A DNA stretch of 64,000 nt from Flagellimonas taeanensis (lineage in GTDB: Bacteria; Bacteroidota; Bacteroidia; Flavobacteriales; Flavobacteriaceae): positions 290,675 to 354,674 of the forward strand of contig NZ_QXFO01000011.1 of the NCBI RefSeq assembly GCF_003584105.1, given 5' to 3'. This document shows positions 18,139-28,665 of the stretch, piece after piece. The notes under the pieces are model-generated. The model searched no databases. It saw nothing but the letters and a program-made list of their open reading frames with translations, and was not told the DNA's origin. The position numbers and the translations under genes are program-made. Numbering within the stretch: position 1 is the stretch's first letter; the number at the start of each line of letters is the position of its first letter.

Positions 18139-20211
18139 TTAGTCCATCAAAATGTTGAGTATTTCTATGGCAGCATCGCTGATCGTAGTGCCAGGTCCGA
18201 ACACCGCTACGGCACCGTGTTCCAATAGGTATCCGTAATCCTGTTTGGGAATGACACCGCCGACAATGACCATGATGTCCTCCCGCCCTAGTTTTTTGAG
18301 TTCTTGGATCACTTCAGGGACCAAGGTCTTATGGCCCCCGGCCAGGGACGAGATGCCCAAGACGTGGACATCATTTTCCACGGCCTGTTTGGCCACTTCC
18401 GAAGGAGTCTGGAACAATGGGCCTATGTCCACATCAAAACCGAGGTCGGCATAACCTGTTGCCACTACTTTGGCTCCGCGATCATGTCCGTCCTGACCCA
18501 TCTTGGCCACCATGATGCGAGGGCGACGGCCTTCCTGAACGGCAAATTCATCGGCCATTTTTCGGGCCTTTTCAAAGCTTTTGTCGTTTTTGATCTCTTT
18601 GGAATACACTCCAGAAAAGGATTGGATTTTTGCTTTGTAGCGTCCAAAGGCACTCTCCATGGCCTCGCTGATTTCACCCAGAGTAGCTCGTTCTTTGGCC
18701 GCTTCTACTGCTAAAGCTAATAAATTTTCGCGGTCGGTCTCCTTACGCACAGCTTTTTTGGCCGCTACTTTTATGTTTTCCAAGGTTTTTTTGACCGCAG
18801 CGTTATTTCGGGTGGATTTGATGTGTTGCAGTCGCTCCATCTGCTGCTTGCGGACCTTTACATTGTCCACTTCCAGAATTTGGAGCTCGTCCTCATTCTC
18901 CAATTTGTATTTGTTCACGCCTACAATAATGTCCTGTCCGCTGTCTATCCGGGCCTGCTTTTTGGCTGCTGCCTCCTCAATGCGCATTTTTGGGATGCCA
19001 GCTTCGATGGCCCTGGTCATTCCACCCAGTTTTTCAATTTCCGTGATGAGTTCCCAGGCTTCTTGGGCTATTTCTTGGGTCAATTTTTCAACAAGATGGC
19101 TACCCGCCCAAGGGTCCACTGTTCTCGTGATATGGGTTTCAAGCTGAAGATAGATCTGTGTGTTCCGTGCAATACGTGCAGAAAAATCCGTGGGAAGGGC
19201 AATGGCCTCGTCCAAAGCATTGGTATGCAGGCTCTGCGTTCCACCCAAGGCCGCAGCCATGGCCTCAATGGTGGTCCTTGCCACATTGTTGAAGGGATCT
19301 TGCTCGGTCAAGCTCCATCCGCTGGTCTGGCTGTGGGTACGGAGCATGGACGATTTTTCATTTTTCGGTTCAAATTGCTGCACCAGTTTGGCCCAGAGCA
19401 TACGACCGGCACGCATTTTCGCAATCTCCGTGAAATGGTTCATCCCTATCCCCCAGAAAAAGGAAAGACGTGGGGCAAACTCGTCTATTTTCATGCCGGC
19501 CTTGACCCCGGTCCGGATGTATTCGATTCCATCTGCCAAAGTGTAGGCCAACTCCATGGCCGCAGGGGCACCAGCTTCGTGCATGTGGTAGCCAGAAATG
19601 CTGATGCTGTTGAACTTCGGCATATGTTTGCTGGTGAACTCGAAAATATCGGCCACCAACTGCATGGAAGGCGTAGGAGGGTAGATATAGGTGTTTCGCA
19701 CCATGAACTCCTTCAAAATATCGTTCTGGATGGTCCCGGAAAGCTTTTCCATGGGCACGCCCTGCTCCAAGGCAGCCACAATGTAGAAGGCCATAATGGG
19801 TATCACGGCGCCGTTCATGGTCATGGAAACGGACATTTGGTCCAGCGGAATGCCATCGAAGAGAATTTTCATGTCCTCCACGGAATCTATGGCGACCCCA
19901 GCCTTGCCCACATCCCCAACAACACGTTCATTATCGGAATCATACCCTCGGTGAGTGGGAAGGTCAAAGGCGACCGAAAGTCCTTTTTGTCCTGCTTCCA
20001 AGTTTCTGCGGTAGAAGGCATTGCTCTCTTCGGCAGTGGAAAATCCTGCATATTGGCGGATGGTCCATGGTCTGCTCACATACATGGTGGAATAGGGGCC
20101 CCGAAGGAAGGGGGGGATGCCTGCCGCGAAGTTGGCATGCTCGAAATTCTGGGTCTCTACTGCGCTCGACCTGACAGAGAGTTCCAAATGTTGAAGGTTC
20201 TTTCTACTCAT
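18139..20211 (-). CDS. scpA: Methylmalonyl-CoA mutase large (catalytic) subunit
   Basis: A 690-residue adenosylcobalamin-dependent mutase. The TIM-barrel domain begins with [23 protein letters not shown] (substrate channel). The C-terminal B12 domain has DGHDRG (His ligand to cobalt), then [12 protein letters not shown] and GGVIP. It interconverts succinyl-CoA and (R)-methylmalonyl-CoA as a heterodimer with the product of the upstream mutA-like gene, which it overlaps by 8 nt. Residues 12-18 are encoded by a copy of a dispersed palindromic repeat (see 20159-20177). No cobalamin riboswitch is visible. Confidence 0.96.
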   Translation of the reverse strand: MSRKNLQHLELSVRSSAVETQNFEHANFAAGIPPFLRGPYSTMYVSRPWTIRQYAGFSTAEESNAFYRRNLEAGQKGLSVAFDLPTHRGYDSDNERVVGDVGKAGVAIDSVEDMKILFDGIPLDQMSVSMTMNGAVIPIMAFYIVAALEQGVPMEKLSGTIQNDILKEFMVRNTYIYPPTPSMQLVADIFEFTSKHMPKFNSISISGYHMHEAGAPAAMELAYTLADGIEYIRTGVKAGMKIDEFAPRLSFFWGIGMNHFTEIAKMRAGRMLWAKLVQQFEPKNEKSSMLRTHSQTSGWSLTEQDPFNNVARTTIEAMAAALGGTQSLHTNALDEAIALPTDFSARIARNTQIYLQLETHITRTVDPWAGSHLVEKLTQEIAQEAWELITEIEKLGGMTRAIEAGIPKMRIEEAAAKKQARIDSGQDIIVGVNKYKLENEDELQILEVDNVKVRKQQMERLQHIKSTRNNAAVKKTLENIKVAAKKAVRKETDRENLLALAVEAAKERATLGEISEAMESAFGRYKAKIQSFSGVYSKEIKNDKSFEKARKMADEFAVQEGRRPRIMVAKMGQDGHDRGAKVVATGYADLGFDVDIGPLFQTPSEVAKQAVENDVHVLGISSLAGGHKTLVPEVIQELKKLGREDIMVIVGGVIPKQDYGYLLEHGAVAVFGPGTTISDAAIEILNILMD
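20159..20177. repeat. Dispersed palindromic repeat copy inside scpA
   Basis: The minus strand reads CTGTCAGGTCGAGCGCAGT, identical over 19 nt to the intergenic copy at 26220-26238. In scpA it encodes SVRSSAV in the variable N-terminal tail, so it lengthens the tail without breaking the frame. A GGTC/GACC pair brackets the core. Similar CGAGCGCAGTCGA-type repeats are scattered in many flavobacterial genomes. Confidence 0.65.
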
Positions 20212-21589
20212 TGTCCAATCGTTTTTGTTCCAGGCTTTCGGCTAGTCTTCGGGCTATAATGGGCTCAATAAGGGTTTTTCGGGGCTGTGTCTTCACAAAG
20301 GGGTATAGCTCCAGATCATCTTTCATGCGGTCTTGGGGGTTCTGGTATTTGTTCGTTCCCAATGATATGATCTTCCCCTCATCAAAAAGCTGTTGTTCCT
20401 TTGCGGCACTTTCCTTGATTTTTTGCTGTATGGTCCCTTTTTTCAAGGCGTCCAAAAATCCGCCCGAAGCCTCTATCTGTTTGAATAACGCCAAGGCTTT
20501 TTCCGCGAGTTGTTGGGTGAGCGATTCGATGTAGTAAGCTCCTTCCGAAGCATTTGAAGTGCTGTCAAAATAACTCTCCTCTTTCAGCAACAGCAATTGG
20601 TTTCGGGCCAAGCGGCTGCCAAACTCATTGTCCTTGTGGTAAATGGCGTCATAGGGAAGGTTACATACCGTATCAGCACCGCCCAGTACGGCAGACATGC
20701 ATTCGGAAGTGGTACGGAGCATGTTCACGTTGTAATCGTACAGGGTCTTGTTCCGTTTGGTGGGCACGGCAAGAATGTGGCAGTCGTTATTTAAATCGTA
20801 TGAAGGGGCGATGCTTTTCCATAACCAACGCAATGCCTTCAATTTCGCTATTTCAAAGAAATAGTTGCTGCCCACGGCCACTTTGAACACGATCGGAAAA
20901 GATCCCTCGACTACGCTTGGGATGACATGCGCAAAATGGTTCAGGTACTCATTGGCATGGGCCAATCCATAGGCCAGTTGTTGCACCTTGTTTGCACCTG
21001 CGTTTTGATAATGGGAAACATCGACACCCAATATTGGAAAGTTGCCCAGCCCGTGGATTTCCTTGAGCAGGTCATGGTCCTTTTCCAGGTTGTGGAACCA
21101 GTTTCCATCTTTGGTCAAATGACCAATAATGTCTAAGTTGAGAAATATATTCGCTTTTTTGCCATCGGTCACGGACAATAGCCGTTTGATGGGTTCCACG
21201 TCCAAAAACTCAAAATTGAAATGGATCGGGGTCGTTTCCAAATCAATATGGGCAAGAAGGGCCGAGAAATCTGTTTTGGTATCGGGAATGGTAAAGATCA
21301 AGCTGCCAGCTCCCTTTTTGAGGGCGTTCAAGGCCTTTGCATTCGTTTTTTTTGGGTCTCCGGCATAGAGGGTCTCCGCAATTTGCCACGTATGACCTTC
21401 GGGTAGGGGAAAGGTCTTGGTGCTTTCCATGTCCTCAGAATGGTAGAAGGGCTTTACCTTGATGCCTTCCAACGATTCCCAGACCAAGGTGTCGTTGTAG
21501 TCGGCCCCTTTTAGGTCATATTGGATCTTCTGTTTCCACTGTTTGGCGGAGACTTCGGGAAATTCGTCAAATAGGCCACTGTCAGTCAT
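20204..21589 (-). CDS. mutA: Methylmalonyl-CoA mutase small subunit
   Basis: A 461-residue, catalytically inactive partner subunit with the mutase barrel ([13 protein letters not shown], then [23 protein letters not shown]) but no C-terminal B12 domain, as usual for small subunits. It stabilises the ScpA heterodimer. About residues 221-231 ([10 protein letters not shown] and following) look like an insertion encoded by a palindromic repeat (20901-20925) in a loop before the conserved FKVAVG strand. It overlaps scpA downstream and ftsB upstream by 8 nt each, so the three are co-translated. Confidence 0.93.
   Translation of the reverse strand: MTDSGLFDEFPEVSAKQWKQKIQYDLKGADYNDTLVWESLEGIKVKPFYHSEDMESTKTFPLPEGHTWQIAETLYAGDPKKTNAKALNALKKGAGSLIFTIPDTKTDFSALLAHIDLETTPIHFNFEFLDVEPIKRLLSVTDGKKANIFLNLDIIGHLTKDGNWFHNLEKDHDLLKEIHGLGNFPILGVDVSHYQNAGANKVQQLAYGLAHANEYLNHFAHVIPSVVEGSFPIVFKVAVGSNYFFEIAKLKALRWLWKSIAPSYDLNNDCHILAVPTKRNKTLYDYNVNMLRTTSECMSAVLGGADTVCNLPYDAIYHKDNEFGSRLARNQLLLLKEESYFDSTSNASEGAYYIESLTQQLAEKALALFKQIEASGGFLDALKKGTIQQKIKESAAKEQQLFDEGKIISLGTNKYQNPQDRMKDDLELYPFVKTQPRKTLIEPIIARRLAESLEQKRLDNE
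20901..20925. repeat. Dispersed palindromic repeat copy inside mutA
   Basis: ATCCC and GGGAT arms bracket a TCGACTACGCTT core. The core resembles that of the copy in scpA (ACTGCGCT versus ACTACGCT) with different stem arms. Translated in the mutA frame it gives the segment VIPSVVEGS, which does not fit the family alignment I know and looks like an in-frame insertion. Confidence 0.6.
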
Positions 21590-21914
21590 CTTTTTTGTTT
21601 TTCAAACTATCCTCATACTCGATAAGGAAGATTTCCTCTTTTTCCTTTTTCATGTAATATTTTTCGCGGGCCAGTTTTTCCAATTCATCTTTGTCGGACA
21701 TCTTTTCGAGGATCTCTTTGTCCTTTGCAATTTCCTCTTTGAGGAAATCCTTCTGTTTCTCCAGTTTCTTGATCTCGTTCCGCAGCTCCATGTGGATCAA
21801 TAGGGAATTGGTATCGAAAAAGGCCATCCATATCACAAAAATGGTCAGTACCAAAATATACGTATTGGTAAAGACTTTGAACCATTTTTTCTGTTTTAAT
21901 TCTTTCAAGCCCAT
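21582..21914 (-). CDS. Septum formation initiator family protein (FtsB/DivIC-like)
   Basis: A 110-residue bitopic protein: short cytoplasmic N-terminus, one membrane helix (about residues 16-34), then a periplasmic coiled coil (ELRNEIKKLEKQKDFLKEEI) and the family's ELEKLAREKYYMKKEKEEIFLI. FtsB/DivIC works with FtsL and FtsQ in the divisome. It overlaps mutA by 8 nt and is 2 nt from udk. The pairing with methylmalonyl-CoA mutase genes seems to be conserved synteny rather than a functional link. Confidence 0.9.
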   Translation of the reverse strand: MGLKELKQKKWFKVFTNTYILVLTIFVIWMAFFDTNSLLIHMELRNEIKKLEKQKDFLKEEIAKDKEILEKMSDKDELEKLAREKYYMKKEKEEIFLIEYEDSLKNKKDD

Positions 21915-21916
21915 GG

Positions 21917-22525
21917 CTATGCCAGTTTATTGTTGATGATGGTCCTCACAATGTCCACGGCCACCGTGTTGTAGTGGTTGTTCGGGATAATGATGTCCGC
22001 AAACTCCTTCGAAGGCTCAATGAACTGTTCGTGCATGGGCTTTACGGCGGTCTGGTAGCGGGTGAGCACCTTGTCCAGGTCATGTCCCCGTTCCCTAATG
22101 TCACGCTGCAATCTGCGGATCAACCGTTCATCGGAGTCGGCATGTACAAATATCTTAATGTCGAACAGGTCGCGGAGCTTTGGGTTGCTCAACACCAGTA
22201 TGCCCTCAACGATCATCACCTTCCGGGGCGGGGTCGGAATCGTCTCTTCCAAACGTGTTTCCTCCACAAAGGAATATACTGGCATCTGGATGGTCCTTCC
22301 CTCTCTCAGTTGCATCATATGGGAGATCAGCAAATCAAAATCAATGGAGTTCGGGTGGTCAAAATTGACTTTTCCCCGCTCCTTTCGTTCCATATGGGAA
22401 AGGTCTTTGTAATACGAATCCTGTGAAATGACACCTACCTCATTTTTAGGAAGTTGGTCAACGATTTGATTGACCACTGTCGTTTTTCCACAACCGGTGC
22501 CCCCGGCAATCCCTAAGATCAGCAT
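21917..22525 (-). CDS. udk: Uridine kinase
   Basis: A cytoplasmic P-loop kinase of about 202 residues: MLILGIAGGTGCGKTTVVNQI (Walker A), the SQDSYYKDLSH substrate segment, FDHPNSIDF, and the LID arginines RLIRRLQRDIRERG. It phosphorylates uridine and cytidine in pyrimidine salvage. I start it at the ATG giving MLILGIAGG; a longer frame adds 30 residues not typical of the family and runs into the divergent carrier-protein promoter. It heads the udk-ftsB-mutA-scpA operon. Confidence 0.95.
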   Translation of the reverse strand: MLILGIAGGTGCGKTTVVNQIVDQLPKNEVGVISQDSYYKDLSHMERKERGKVNFDHPNSIDFDLLISHMMQLREGRTIQMPVYSFVEETRLEETIPTPPRKVMIVEGILVLSNPKLRDLFDIKIFVHADSDERLIRRLQRDIRERGHDLDKVLTRYQTAVKPMHEQFIEPSKEFADIIIPNNHYNTVAVDIVRTIINNKLA

Positions 22526-22700
22526 ACGAACCAATTTGACCTCAAAAATAAACATTTGAATATATCTGCTGCCATCATCCGGTCCTTTAGCAGGTAAAAT
22601 GATGTCCATCTGCAAATCAAGACATAGGATAACCGGAATGTCTTGTGCAATTCCAAACCAATACTCTTATATTTATCCTACTAACCAAAGGAAGTATCTT

Positions 22701-23186
22701 ATGGACAGTTCGTACTCGATAAAAGTGGATGGGGATCTAGAGTTTACGTTTTCGCACGATGAAATCGCGGCATTGGATTTGATCAAAACAGGGAAAACCA
22801 GCCTTCACTTGCTCCAAAAAGGACAATCCTACGCTGTTGAAATCCTGGAATCCGATTTCAATGAAGGCACCTATACCATTTCAGTCAATGGAAGTGAATA
22901 CACGACATCCATCTTCACACCATTGGATGAACTCATTCTAAAAATGGGATTTGCCACCAATGGGGCCAAGAACATCGATTCCATTTACGCGCCTATGCCC
23001 GGCCTTATCTTGGATATTTTGGTTGAAGCAGGGCAAGAAGTGGACGAAGAGGACCAACTATTGGTCTTGGAGGCCATGAAAATGGAAAATATCATTACTT
23101 CCCCGAGAAAGGGAGTGATCAAACAGGTGGCCGTGAAGCAAGGCGACACTGTTGATAAAAAGCAATTGTTGATAGCGTTTGAATGA
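22701..23186 (+). CDS. Biotin carboxyl carrier protein subunit of an acyl-CoA carboxylase
   Basis: A 161-residue biotinyl carrier. The C-terminal biotinyl domain has the lysine in LVLEAMKMENIITSP and the half-repeat MPGLILDILVEAGQEVDEEDQ. The N-terminal 85 residues form a small beta domain specific to this family. The ATG giving MDSSYSIKVDG is preceded by AAGGAAG at good spacing and fits homologues. The carrier swings carboxybiotin between the following two subunits. Its stop overlaps the next ATG (ATGA). Confidence 0.93.
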   Translation: MDSSYSIKVDGDLEFTFSHDEIAALDLIKTGKTSLHLLQKGQSYAVEILESDFNEGTYTISVNGSEYTTSIFTPLDELILKMGFATNGAKNIDSIYAPMPGLILDILVEAGQEVDEEDQLLVLEAMKMENIITSPRKGVIKQVAVKQGDTVDKKQLLIAFE

Positions 23187-24628
23187 TGAAAAAGATATTG
23201 ATTGCCAACCGCGGCGAGATTGCGGTCCGTGTGATGAAAACTGCCCAAAAAATGGGCATCCAAACCGTGGCCGTATATTCAAAAGCGGACAGGAACGCAC
23301 CCCATGTGAAGTTTGCCGATGAGGCTGTTTGCATTGGCGAGGCACCCTCCAACCAATCCTATTTGAGGGGGGATAAGATTATTGATGCGGCCAAGAAACT
23401 TGGTGTCGATGGCATCCATCCCGGGTATGGGTTCCTGAGCGAAAATGCTGAATTTGCCGAAGCTGTCGAGAAAAGTGGGATCACCTTCATTGGCCCCAAA
23501 TCCAAGGCCATCCAAATGATGGGAAGCAAATTGGCGGCCAAAGAGGCGGTCAAGGCCTACGATATTCCCATGGTCCCCGGCATAGACGAGGCCATTACCG
23601 ATGTGGCCAAGGCCAAAAAGATCGCAAAGGAAGTAGGCTATCCCATTCTGATCAAGGCATCCGCAGGTGGTGGGGGCAAAGGAATGCGCATTGTGGAGAA
23701 GGAAGAGGAACTGGAATCGGGCATGAAACGCGCCATCAGCGAGGCTACCTCTGCCTTTGGGGATGGTTCGGTGTTCTTGGAAAAATATGTGAAGTCACCC
23801 AGACATATCGAAGTACAGGTGATGGCGGACACCCACGGGAACGTCCTCCACTTTTTTGAGCGGGAATGCAGTGTGCAAAGACGGCACCAAAAAGTGGTGG
23901 AAGAGGCCCCTTCATCCATTTTGACCCCGGAACTCCGAGAAAAAATGGGTATAGCGGCCACCAAAGTGGCCAAGGCCTGCGATTATATCGGGGCCGGTAC
24001 AGTGGAATTTCTGATGGATGCCGACCACAATTTCTATTTTTTGGAAATGAACACCCGTTTGCAAGTGGAACACCCCGTCACCGAGATAATCACAGGGGTG
24101 GATTTGGTGGAATTACAGATCCGGGTGGCGCGAGGGGAAGAACTGCCCATGAAGCAGGAAGACCTGAAAATCCAAGGGCATGCCGTGGAGCTTCGGGTGT
24201 ATGCAGAAGACCCCTTGAACGATTTTCTGCCTAGTGTGGGAACCTTGGAAATATACAGACCGCCCAGTGGACAAGGTATCCGTGTGGACGATGGTTTTGA
24301 GGAAGGCATGGACGTGTCCATCTACTACGACCCTATGCTGTCCAAGCTTATTACCTATGGTAAAACCAGGGAAGAGGCCATAGCGTTGATGCTGGATGCC
24401 ATCAAGCAATACAAAGTGAAGGGCGTACAGACCACATTGCCCTTCGGGAGTTTTGTCTTTGCTCATGAAGCCTTTCGTTCGGGCAATTTTGATACACACT
24501 TTGTGAAAAACCATTATGCTCCGGACAACATCAAAGAGCGCAATGCCAAACAAGCTGAAGTAGCTGCACTGGTTGCACTCTATCAATATTTGGAAGACAA
24601 AAAAACAGTACGGTTGCCATCAAATTGA
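23183..24628 (+). CDS. Acyl-CoA carboxylase biotin carboxylase subunit
   Basis: A 481-residue ATP-grasp biotin carboxylase: [16 protein letters not shown] start, glycine-rich loop [39 protein letters not shown], and [14 protein letters not shown] with catalytic Arg and Glu. It carboxylates biotin on the carrier encoded just upstream. Together with the carboxyltransferase gene downstream it makes a three-gene propionyl-CoA (or acetyl-/propionyl-CoA) carboxylase. Opposite lie the mutase genes, so propionyl-CoA is the more likely substrate. Confidence 0.94.
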   Translation: MMKKILIANRGEIAVRVMKTAQKMGIQTVAVYSKADRNAPHVKFADEAVCIGEAPSNQSYLRGDKIIDAAKKLGVDGIHPGYGFLSENAEFAEAVEKSGITFIGPKSKAIQMMGSKLAAKEAVKAYDIPMVPGIDEAITDVAKAKKIAKEVGYPILIKASAGGGGKGMRIVEKEEELESGMKRAISEATSAFGDGSVFLEKYVKSPRHIEVQVMADTHGNVLHFFERECSVQRRHQKVVEEAPSSILTPELREKMGIAATKVAKACDYIGAGTVEFLMDADHNFYFLEMNTRLQVEHPVTEIITGVDLVELQIRVARGEELPMKQEDLKIQGHAVELRVYAEDPLNDFLPSVGTLEIYRPPSGQGIRVDDGFEEGMDVSIYYDPMLSKLITYGKTREEAIALMLDAIKQYKVKGVQTTLPFGSFVFAHEAFRSGNFDTHFVKNHYAPDNIKERNAKQAEVAALVALYQYLEDKKTVRLPSN

Positions 24629-24633
24629 ACCCA

Positions 24634-26175
24634 ATGGACGACAAAATAAAGACACTGCAGGAGAAAATGGCCCAAGCCCTTTTGGGAGGTGGGGAAAAAC
24701 GAATTGAAAAGCAGCATCAAAAGAAAAAATTGACAGCACGTGAGCGGGTCCAATACTTTTTGGATGAAGGTTCCTTCGAAGAAATGGGAGCCTTGGTCAC
24801 CCACCGCACCACTGATTTTGGGATGGACAAGGAGATTTACTACGGGGATGGGGTGGTGACAGGGTATGGTACCGTTAATGGAAGACTCGTGTATGTGTAT
24901 GCCCAGGATTTTACGGTTTTTGGTGGTGCCTTGTCCGAGACCCATGCTGAAAAAATCTGTAAGGTGATGGACCTGGCCATGAAGGTAGGAGCGCCCATTG
25001 TGGGCTTGAACGATTCCGGGGGGGCGAGGATCCAAGAGGGGGTAAGGTCTTTGGGAGGCTATGCCGATATTTTTTACCGAAACGTGCAGGCTTCGGGCGT
25101 CATTCCGCAGATTTCGGCCATCATGGGCCCCTGTGCCGGGGGTGCAGTCTATTCCCCGGCCATGACGGATTTTATTGTGATGGTGGAGGAGACCAGTTAC
25201 ATGTTCGTCACAGGTCCGAATGTGGTGAAAACGGTGACCAACGAAGAGGTCACTTCCGAAGAATTGGGCGGGGCCAGCACACATGCGGCGAAGTCTGGCG
25301 TGGCACACCGGACAGCTTCCAACGATGCCACTTGTTTGGATGATATCAAACGATTGTTGGACTACCTGCCCCAGAACAATACCGAGCGTCCCAAGTTGAA
25401 ACCGTATGAGCTTGGTGATGAGCTTCGGGAGCAACTTTCCACTATTGTGCCCGACAATCCCAACAAGCCGTACGATATGCACGATGTGATCCAGGGTATC
25501 ATCGACAACGACACGTTCTATGAGATCCATAAGGACTTTGCGGAAAATATCATCACAGGTTTTGCCCGTTTGGGCGGGCGAAGTATTGGGGTCATTGCCA
25601 ATCAACCTATGTTTTTGGCAGGGGTGTTGGATGTGAGGAGTTCGCAGAAAGCGGCCCGATTCACCCGTTTTTGTGATGCGTTCAACATTCCATTGCTTGT
25701 TTTGGTGGATGTCCCTGGATTTTTACCGGGAACGGACCAGGAGTGGAGCGGGATCATCATGCATGGGGCCAAATTGCTCTATGCCCTGAGTGAGGCGACT
25801 GTGCCACGGGTTACGGTGATTACCCGTAAAGCGTATGGCGGTGCCTACGATGTGATGAATTCCAAGCATATTGGGGCGGACTTTAATTTTGCATGGCCCA
25901 GTGCCGAGATTGCGGTAATGGGGGCCAAAGGAGCCAGTGAGATCATTTTTAGGCGCGAGATTACCGCTGCGGACGACCCAGTGGCCAAGTTAAAGGAGAA
26001 AGAGGGCGAATATGCCGAAAAATTCGCCAATCCCTATCGAGCTGCGGAACGCGGTTTTATTGATGAGGTCATCTTACCGAAGGATACAAGGCGCAAACTG
26101 TTGAAGGCCTATGCGATGTTGGAGAAGAAAGAAGTGCAGACCCCATGGAAGAAACATGGGAACATTCCGTTGTAG
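24634..26175 (+). CDS. Acyl-CoA (propionyl-CoA) carboxylase beta subunit
   Basis: A carboxyltransferase of about 513 residues with the crotonase fold in two halves. The N half has [15 protein letters not shown] and the oxyanion GGARIQEGV and [16 protein letters not shown]; the C half has [11 protein letters not shown] and [15 protein letters not shown]. It transfers CO2 from carboxybiotin to acyl-CoA. I chose the ATG giving [11 protein letters not shown]; a TTG nine bases upstream overlaps the previous stop and is an alternative. No methylmalonyl-CoA epimerase gene is present nearby, so that step must be encoded elsewhere. Confidence 0.93.
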   Translation: MDDKIKTLQEKMAQALLGGGEKRIEKQHQKKKLTARERVQYFLDEGSFEEMGALVTHRTTDFGMDKEIYYGDGVVTGYGTVNGRLVYVYAQDFTVFGGALSETHAEKICKVMDLAMKVGAPIVGLNDSGGARIQEGVRSLGGYADIFYRNVQASGVIPQISAIMGPCAGGAVYSPAMTDFIVMVEETSYMFVTGPNVVKTVTNEEVTSEELGGASTHAAKSGVAHRTASNDATCLDDIKRLLDYLPQNNTERPKLKPYELGDELREQLSTIVPDNPNKPYDMHDVIQGIIDNDTFYEIHKDFAENIITGFARLGGRSIGVIANQPMFLAGVLDVRSSQKAARFTRFCDAFNIPLLVLVDVPGFLPGTDQEWSGIIMHGAKLLYALSEATVPRVTVITRKAYGGAYDVMNSKHIGADFNFAWPSAEIAVMGAKGASEIIFRREITAADDPVAKLKEKEGEYAEKFANPYRAAERGFIDEVILPKDTRRKLLKAYAMLEKKEVQTPWKKHGNIPL

Positions 26176-26219
26176 GTTTTGTGTCGGTTTGACACGAATT
26201 TCACCAATATAGTTGTGAG

Positions 26220-26250
26220 CTGTCAGGTCGAGCGCAGTTGAACCTTGACA
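26220..26250. repeat. Dispersed palindromic repeat, intergenic copy
   Basis: Contains the 19-nt word CTGTCAGGTCGAGCGCAGT (26220-26238), shared with scpA, and closes as a hairpin with TGTCAGGT pairing ACCTTGACA (one bulged base). It lies in the 196-nt gap between the carboxylase gene and the MFS gene, after a second small hairpin GTGTC-N5-GACAC at 26181-26195. Confidence 0.65.
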
Positions 26251-26371
26251 CCAAACTTAACGAAGATTTGGAGAAAGGGTGAAAATGTCCATAGACAAAA
26301 CCTATATCAATATAACATTAAACCTTTCTTAAAAGCTTTATTGATCCATGGGCTATCCCTAATTTTGCGCC

Positions 26372-27586
26372 ATGCAAAAAGAAACCCAAAAACCCCAATT
26401 TGAATTCGTGGCCATGATGGCCGCCTTGATGTCCATAGTCGCCCTGGCCATTGATGCCATTCTGCCCGCGATTTCAAACATCGGCATGGCCATCAATAGT
26501 CTGGATCCAACGGACAACCAATTGTTGGTCACCATGATTTTCTTGGGGCTAGGTGTGGGCCAATTGTTCTTTGGGCCCATATCCGATAGTTTTGGTAGAA
26601 AACCTGTGGTGTATGTTGGGTTCACCATTTTTTTGGTGGCCAGCATCATCTGTCTCTATGCCCCATCGTTGGAAGTCATGGTCGTTGGGAGGATTTTTCA
26701 GGGGATAGGGCTGTCCGCTCCCCGTACCATTTCCATTTCCATCATCCGCGATACGTATGAAGGCGATTATATGGCCAAGATCATGTCGTTTGTGGTGGCT
26801 TTCTTCATATTGGTGCCGGTAGTGGCCCCTGCCATAGGCAAATTGATTTTGGATGCCGCGGGATGGGAGGCCATTTTTTATGTGCAATTGTTCTTTGCGC
26901 TCATTGTCGCTATTTGGTTTTGGAAGCGACAGCCGGAGACGTTACACCCCGAATACAAGATTCCGTTCACGGGCCACGTATTTATCGATGGTCTGAAGGA
27001 ATTTGTAAAGCATAGGGAAACGGTTGCCTTTACGTTGACTTCAGGATTGGTCACCGGGGCGTTTTTGGTCTATTTGAGTTCTGCCCAACATATTTTTGAG
27101 GACCAGTATGCGCTGAAGGAGATGTTCCCTTATATTTTTGCTGGCTTGGCCATTTCCATAGGACTTTCCACTTTTTTGAATGGTACCTTGGTTATGCGTT
27201 TCGGGATGCGAAAACTGTCCTTGATGGCCACCATCGTGTTCTGTTCGGTGGCCCTGCTGTATTCCTTTTTGTACTTGAATTCGCCCAATCCAAGCATCTA
27301 TGTGTTGGTCGGTTTTCTGTCAGTGCAGTTCTTCTGTCTTGGGTTTATGTGGGGTAACTTCCGTTCCATTGCCATGGAGCCCATAGGTCATATAGCGGGA
27401 ATAGGAGCGGCCATCAATGGTTTTGTGTCCACCCTGCTCTCCATTCCCATTGCGACTTTCATTGGGGAGTTTGTGAAAGATAGTGTATGGCCCCTTTTTG
27501 CAGGTTTGGCCATCTGTGGACTTTGTTCCCTTGCCATTTTCCTGATGGTGAGAAAGCCTAGACGAAAAAGACTGGCCGCCGCTTAA
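26372..27586 (+). CDS. Bcr/CflA family multidrug efflux MFS transporter
   Basis: A 404-residue, 12-helix major facilitator protein of the Bcr/CflA drug:H+ antiporter group: MALIDAILPAISNIG-like start (AIDAILPAISNIG), motif A GQLFFGPISDSFGRKPVVYVG, and RIFQGIGLSAPRTISISIIRD (motif C region). It exports drugs or metabolites across the inner membrane. A TAATTTTG element ends only 4 nt before the ATG, so the transcript may be leaderless. Its stop overlaps the convergent anmK stop by 4 nt. Confidence 0.9.
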   Translation: MQKETQKPQFEFVAMMAALMSIVALAIDAILPAISNIGMAINSLDPTDNQLLVTMIFLGLGVGQLFFGPISDSFGRKPVVYVGFTIFLVASIICLYAPSLEVMVVGRIFQGIGLSAPRTISISIIRDTYEGDYMAKIMSFVVAFFILVPVVAPAIGKLILDAAGWEAIFYVQLFFALIVAIWFWKRQPETLHPEYKIPFTGHVFIDGLKEFVKHRETVAFTLTSGLVTGAFLVYLSSAQHIFEDQYALKEMFPYIFAGLAISIGLSTFLNGTLVMRFGMRKLSLMATIVFCSVALLYSFLYLNSPNPSIYVLVGFLSVQFFCLGFMWGNFRSIAMEPIGHIAGIGAAINGFVSTLLSIPIATFIGEFVKDSVWPLFAGLAICGLCSLAIFLMVRKPRRKRLAAA

Positions 27587-28665
27587 CCTCGGTTGGGAAG
27601 GAAAACCTCCCCGCTGCAAGAATCGGATGTGGCACCGGTAACGGAGCGCAGCACGTTGGTGTGGCCTTCCAAACGAAGCACACCCATCAGTGCGAAGACC
27701 AGGGCTTCTTTGTACGCAATCAATGTTTTGCTCGGGACAACCACTTCGGTGTCGGAGCCCAACCTCTCTTGTAGCGTATCCACAAAGAATTGGTTGAGTG
27801 CCCCTCCACCGGTTGCCAGCAATTTGTTTTTGGATTTGCCTTGATGCTTATGGACCGAAATGGCAATCTGCTCGCAATTATGGTGGATAAAGGTGTGTAA
27901 AAGGTCTATTTCGGAACTTTCAGAAGCTTGGATCAAGGGAACAATCTCGCCAGTGAACCATTCGTAACCTGTGGATTTTGGGTAGGGAAGTTGATAATAC
28001 GCCAAGGCGTTCAGTTGTTGTAAAAGACCGGGGTCCAATTTCCCGGAACGGGCCAATTTTCCATTTTCATCGTAGGCCAGACCCATTTTATGGGTAATAT
28101 AATTCAAGGGCATGTTGGCCAAACCAATGTCATAGGCAATCCGTTCCCCATCCTTATCAAAGGAAATATTGCTGATTCCCCCCAAGTTCAGACAAAAATC
28201 ATATTCATGGAACAACAGTTTATCGCCAATGGGGACCAATGGGGCGCCTTGACCCTTTAGGGACACATCTTTGGTCCTGAAGTCGCAGACCACTTTTTTA
28301 CTACTGGTATCCGCCAATAATTGGCCATCGCCCAATTGAAAAGTGACACCATCATGTGGTCTGTGATGGGAGGTATGTCCATGACTGGCAATAAAATCGA
28401 TATCCGAACCAAACGCTTCCATAAAATTTTTGGACTGTTTCCCCAACCAAATGCCATAATCCCTGTGCAACTGCGCATGGTCCTTTTCGGATAGGTAAAT
28501 GGCATTTTTGAGTTGCTCCCTCATATCATCGGAGTAGGCAACATCCTTGGTGTGTTTGATGGTGAAGTTCCAATGCCCGTTTTCCTGCCAGATATGGCAA
28601 AGGGCCATGTCAAGGCCGTCCAAGGAGGTGCCCGACATCAACCCCAATACGTTATAACCGCTCAT
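27583..28665 (-). CDS. anmK: Anhydro-N-acetylmuramic acid kinase
   Basis: A 360-residue AnmK: VLGLMSGTSLDGLDMAL (ATP/phosphate loop), FIASHGHTSHHRP, NLGGISNISF, and TGGGALNQFFVDTL. It cleaves the 1,6-anhydro bond and phosphorylates to give MurNAc-6-phosphate during peptidoglycan recycling. It is the last gene of a tightly packed operon (4-nt overlap with the methyltransferase gene) that also encodes NagZ and AmpG, which provide its substrate. Its stop overlaps that of the convergent MFS gene. Confidence 0.96.
   Translation of the reverse strand: MSGYNVLGLMSGTSLDGLDMALCHIWQENGHWNFTIKHTKDVAYSDDMREQLKNAIYLSEKDHAQLHRDYGIWLGKQSKNFMEAFGSDIDFIASHGHTSHHRPHDGVTFQLGDGQLLADTSSKKVVCDFRTKDVSLKGQGAPLVPIGDKLLFHEYDFCLNLGGISNISFDKDGERIAYDIGLANMPLNYITHKMGLAYDENGKLARSGKLDPGLLQQLNALAYYQLPYPKSTGYEWFTGEIVPLIQASESSEIDLLHTFIHHNCEQIAISVHKHQGKSKNKLLATGGGALNQFFVDTLQERLGSDTEVVVPSKTLIAYKEALVFALMGVLRLEGHTNVLRSVTGATSDSCSGEVFLPNRG

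Noticed and set aside
16000..18140. Search for a parS site near parAB
   Set aside because: No convincing ParB-box palindrome was seen by eye in the genes or the 133-nt gap upstream of parA.
18823..20259. A 478-codon open frame on the plus strand opposite scpA
   Set aside because: It lies fully antisense to a clear mutase gene, has unnatural composition (His/Gly rich) and no family resemblance. It is a consequence of codon use on the other strand.
21900..22710. Cobalamin riboswitch for the mutase operon or FMN riboswitch for ribH
   Set aside because: The leaders are too short and lack the conserved riboswitch core sequences.
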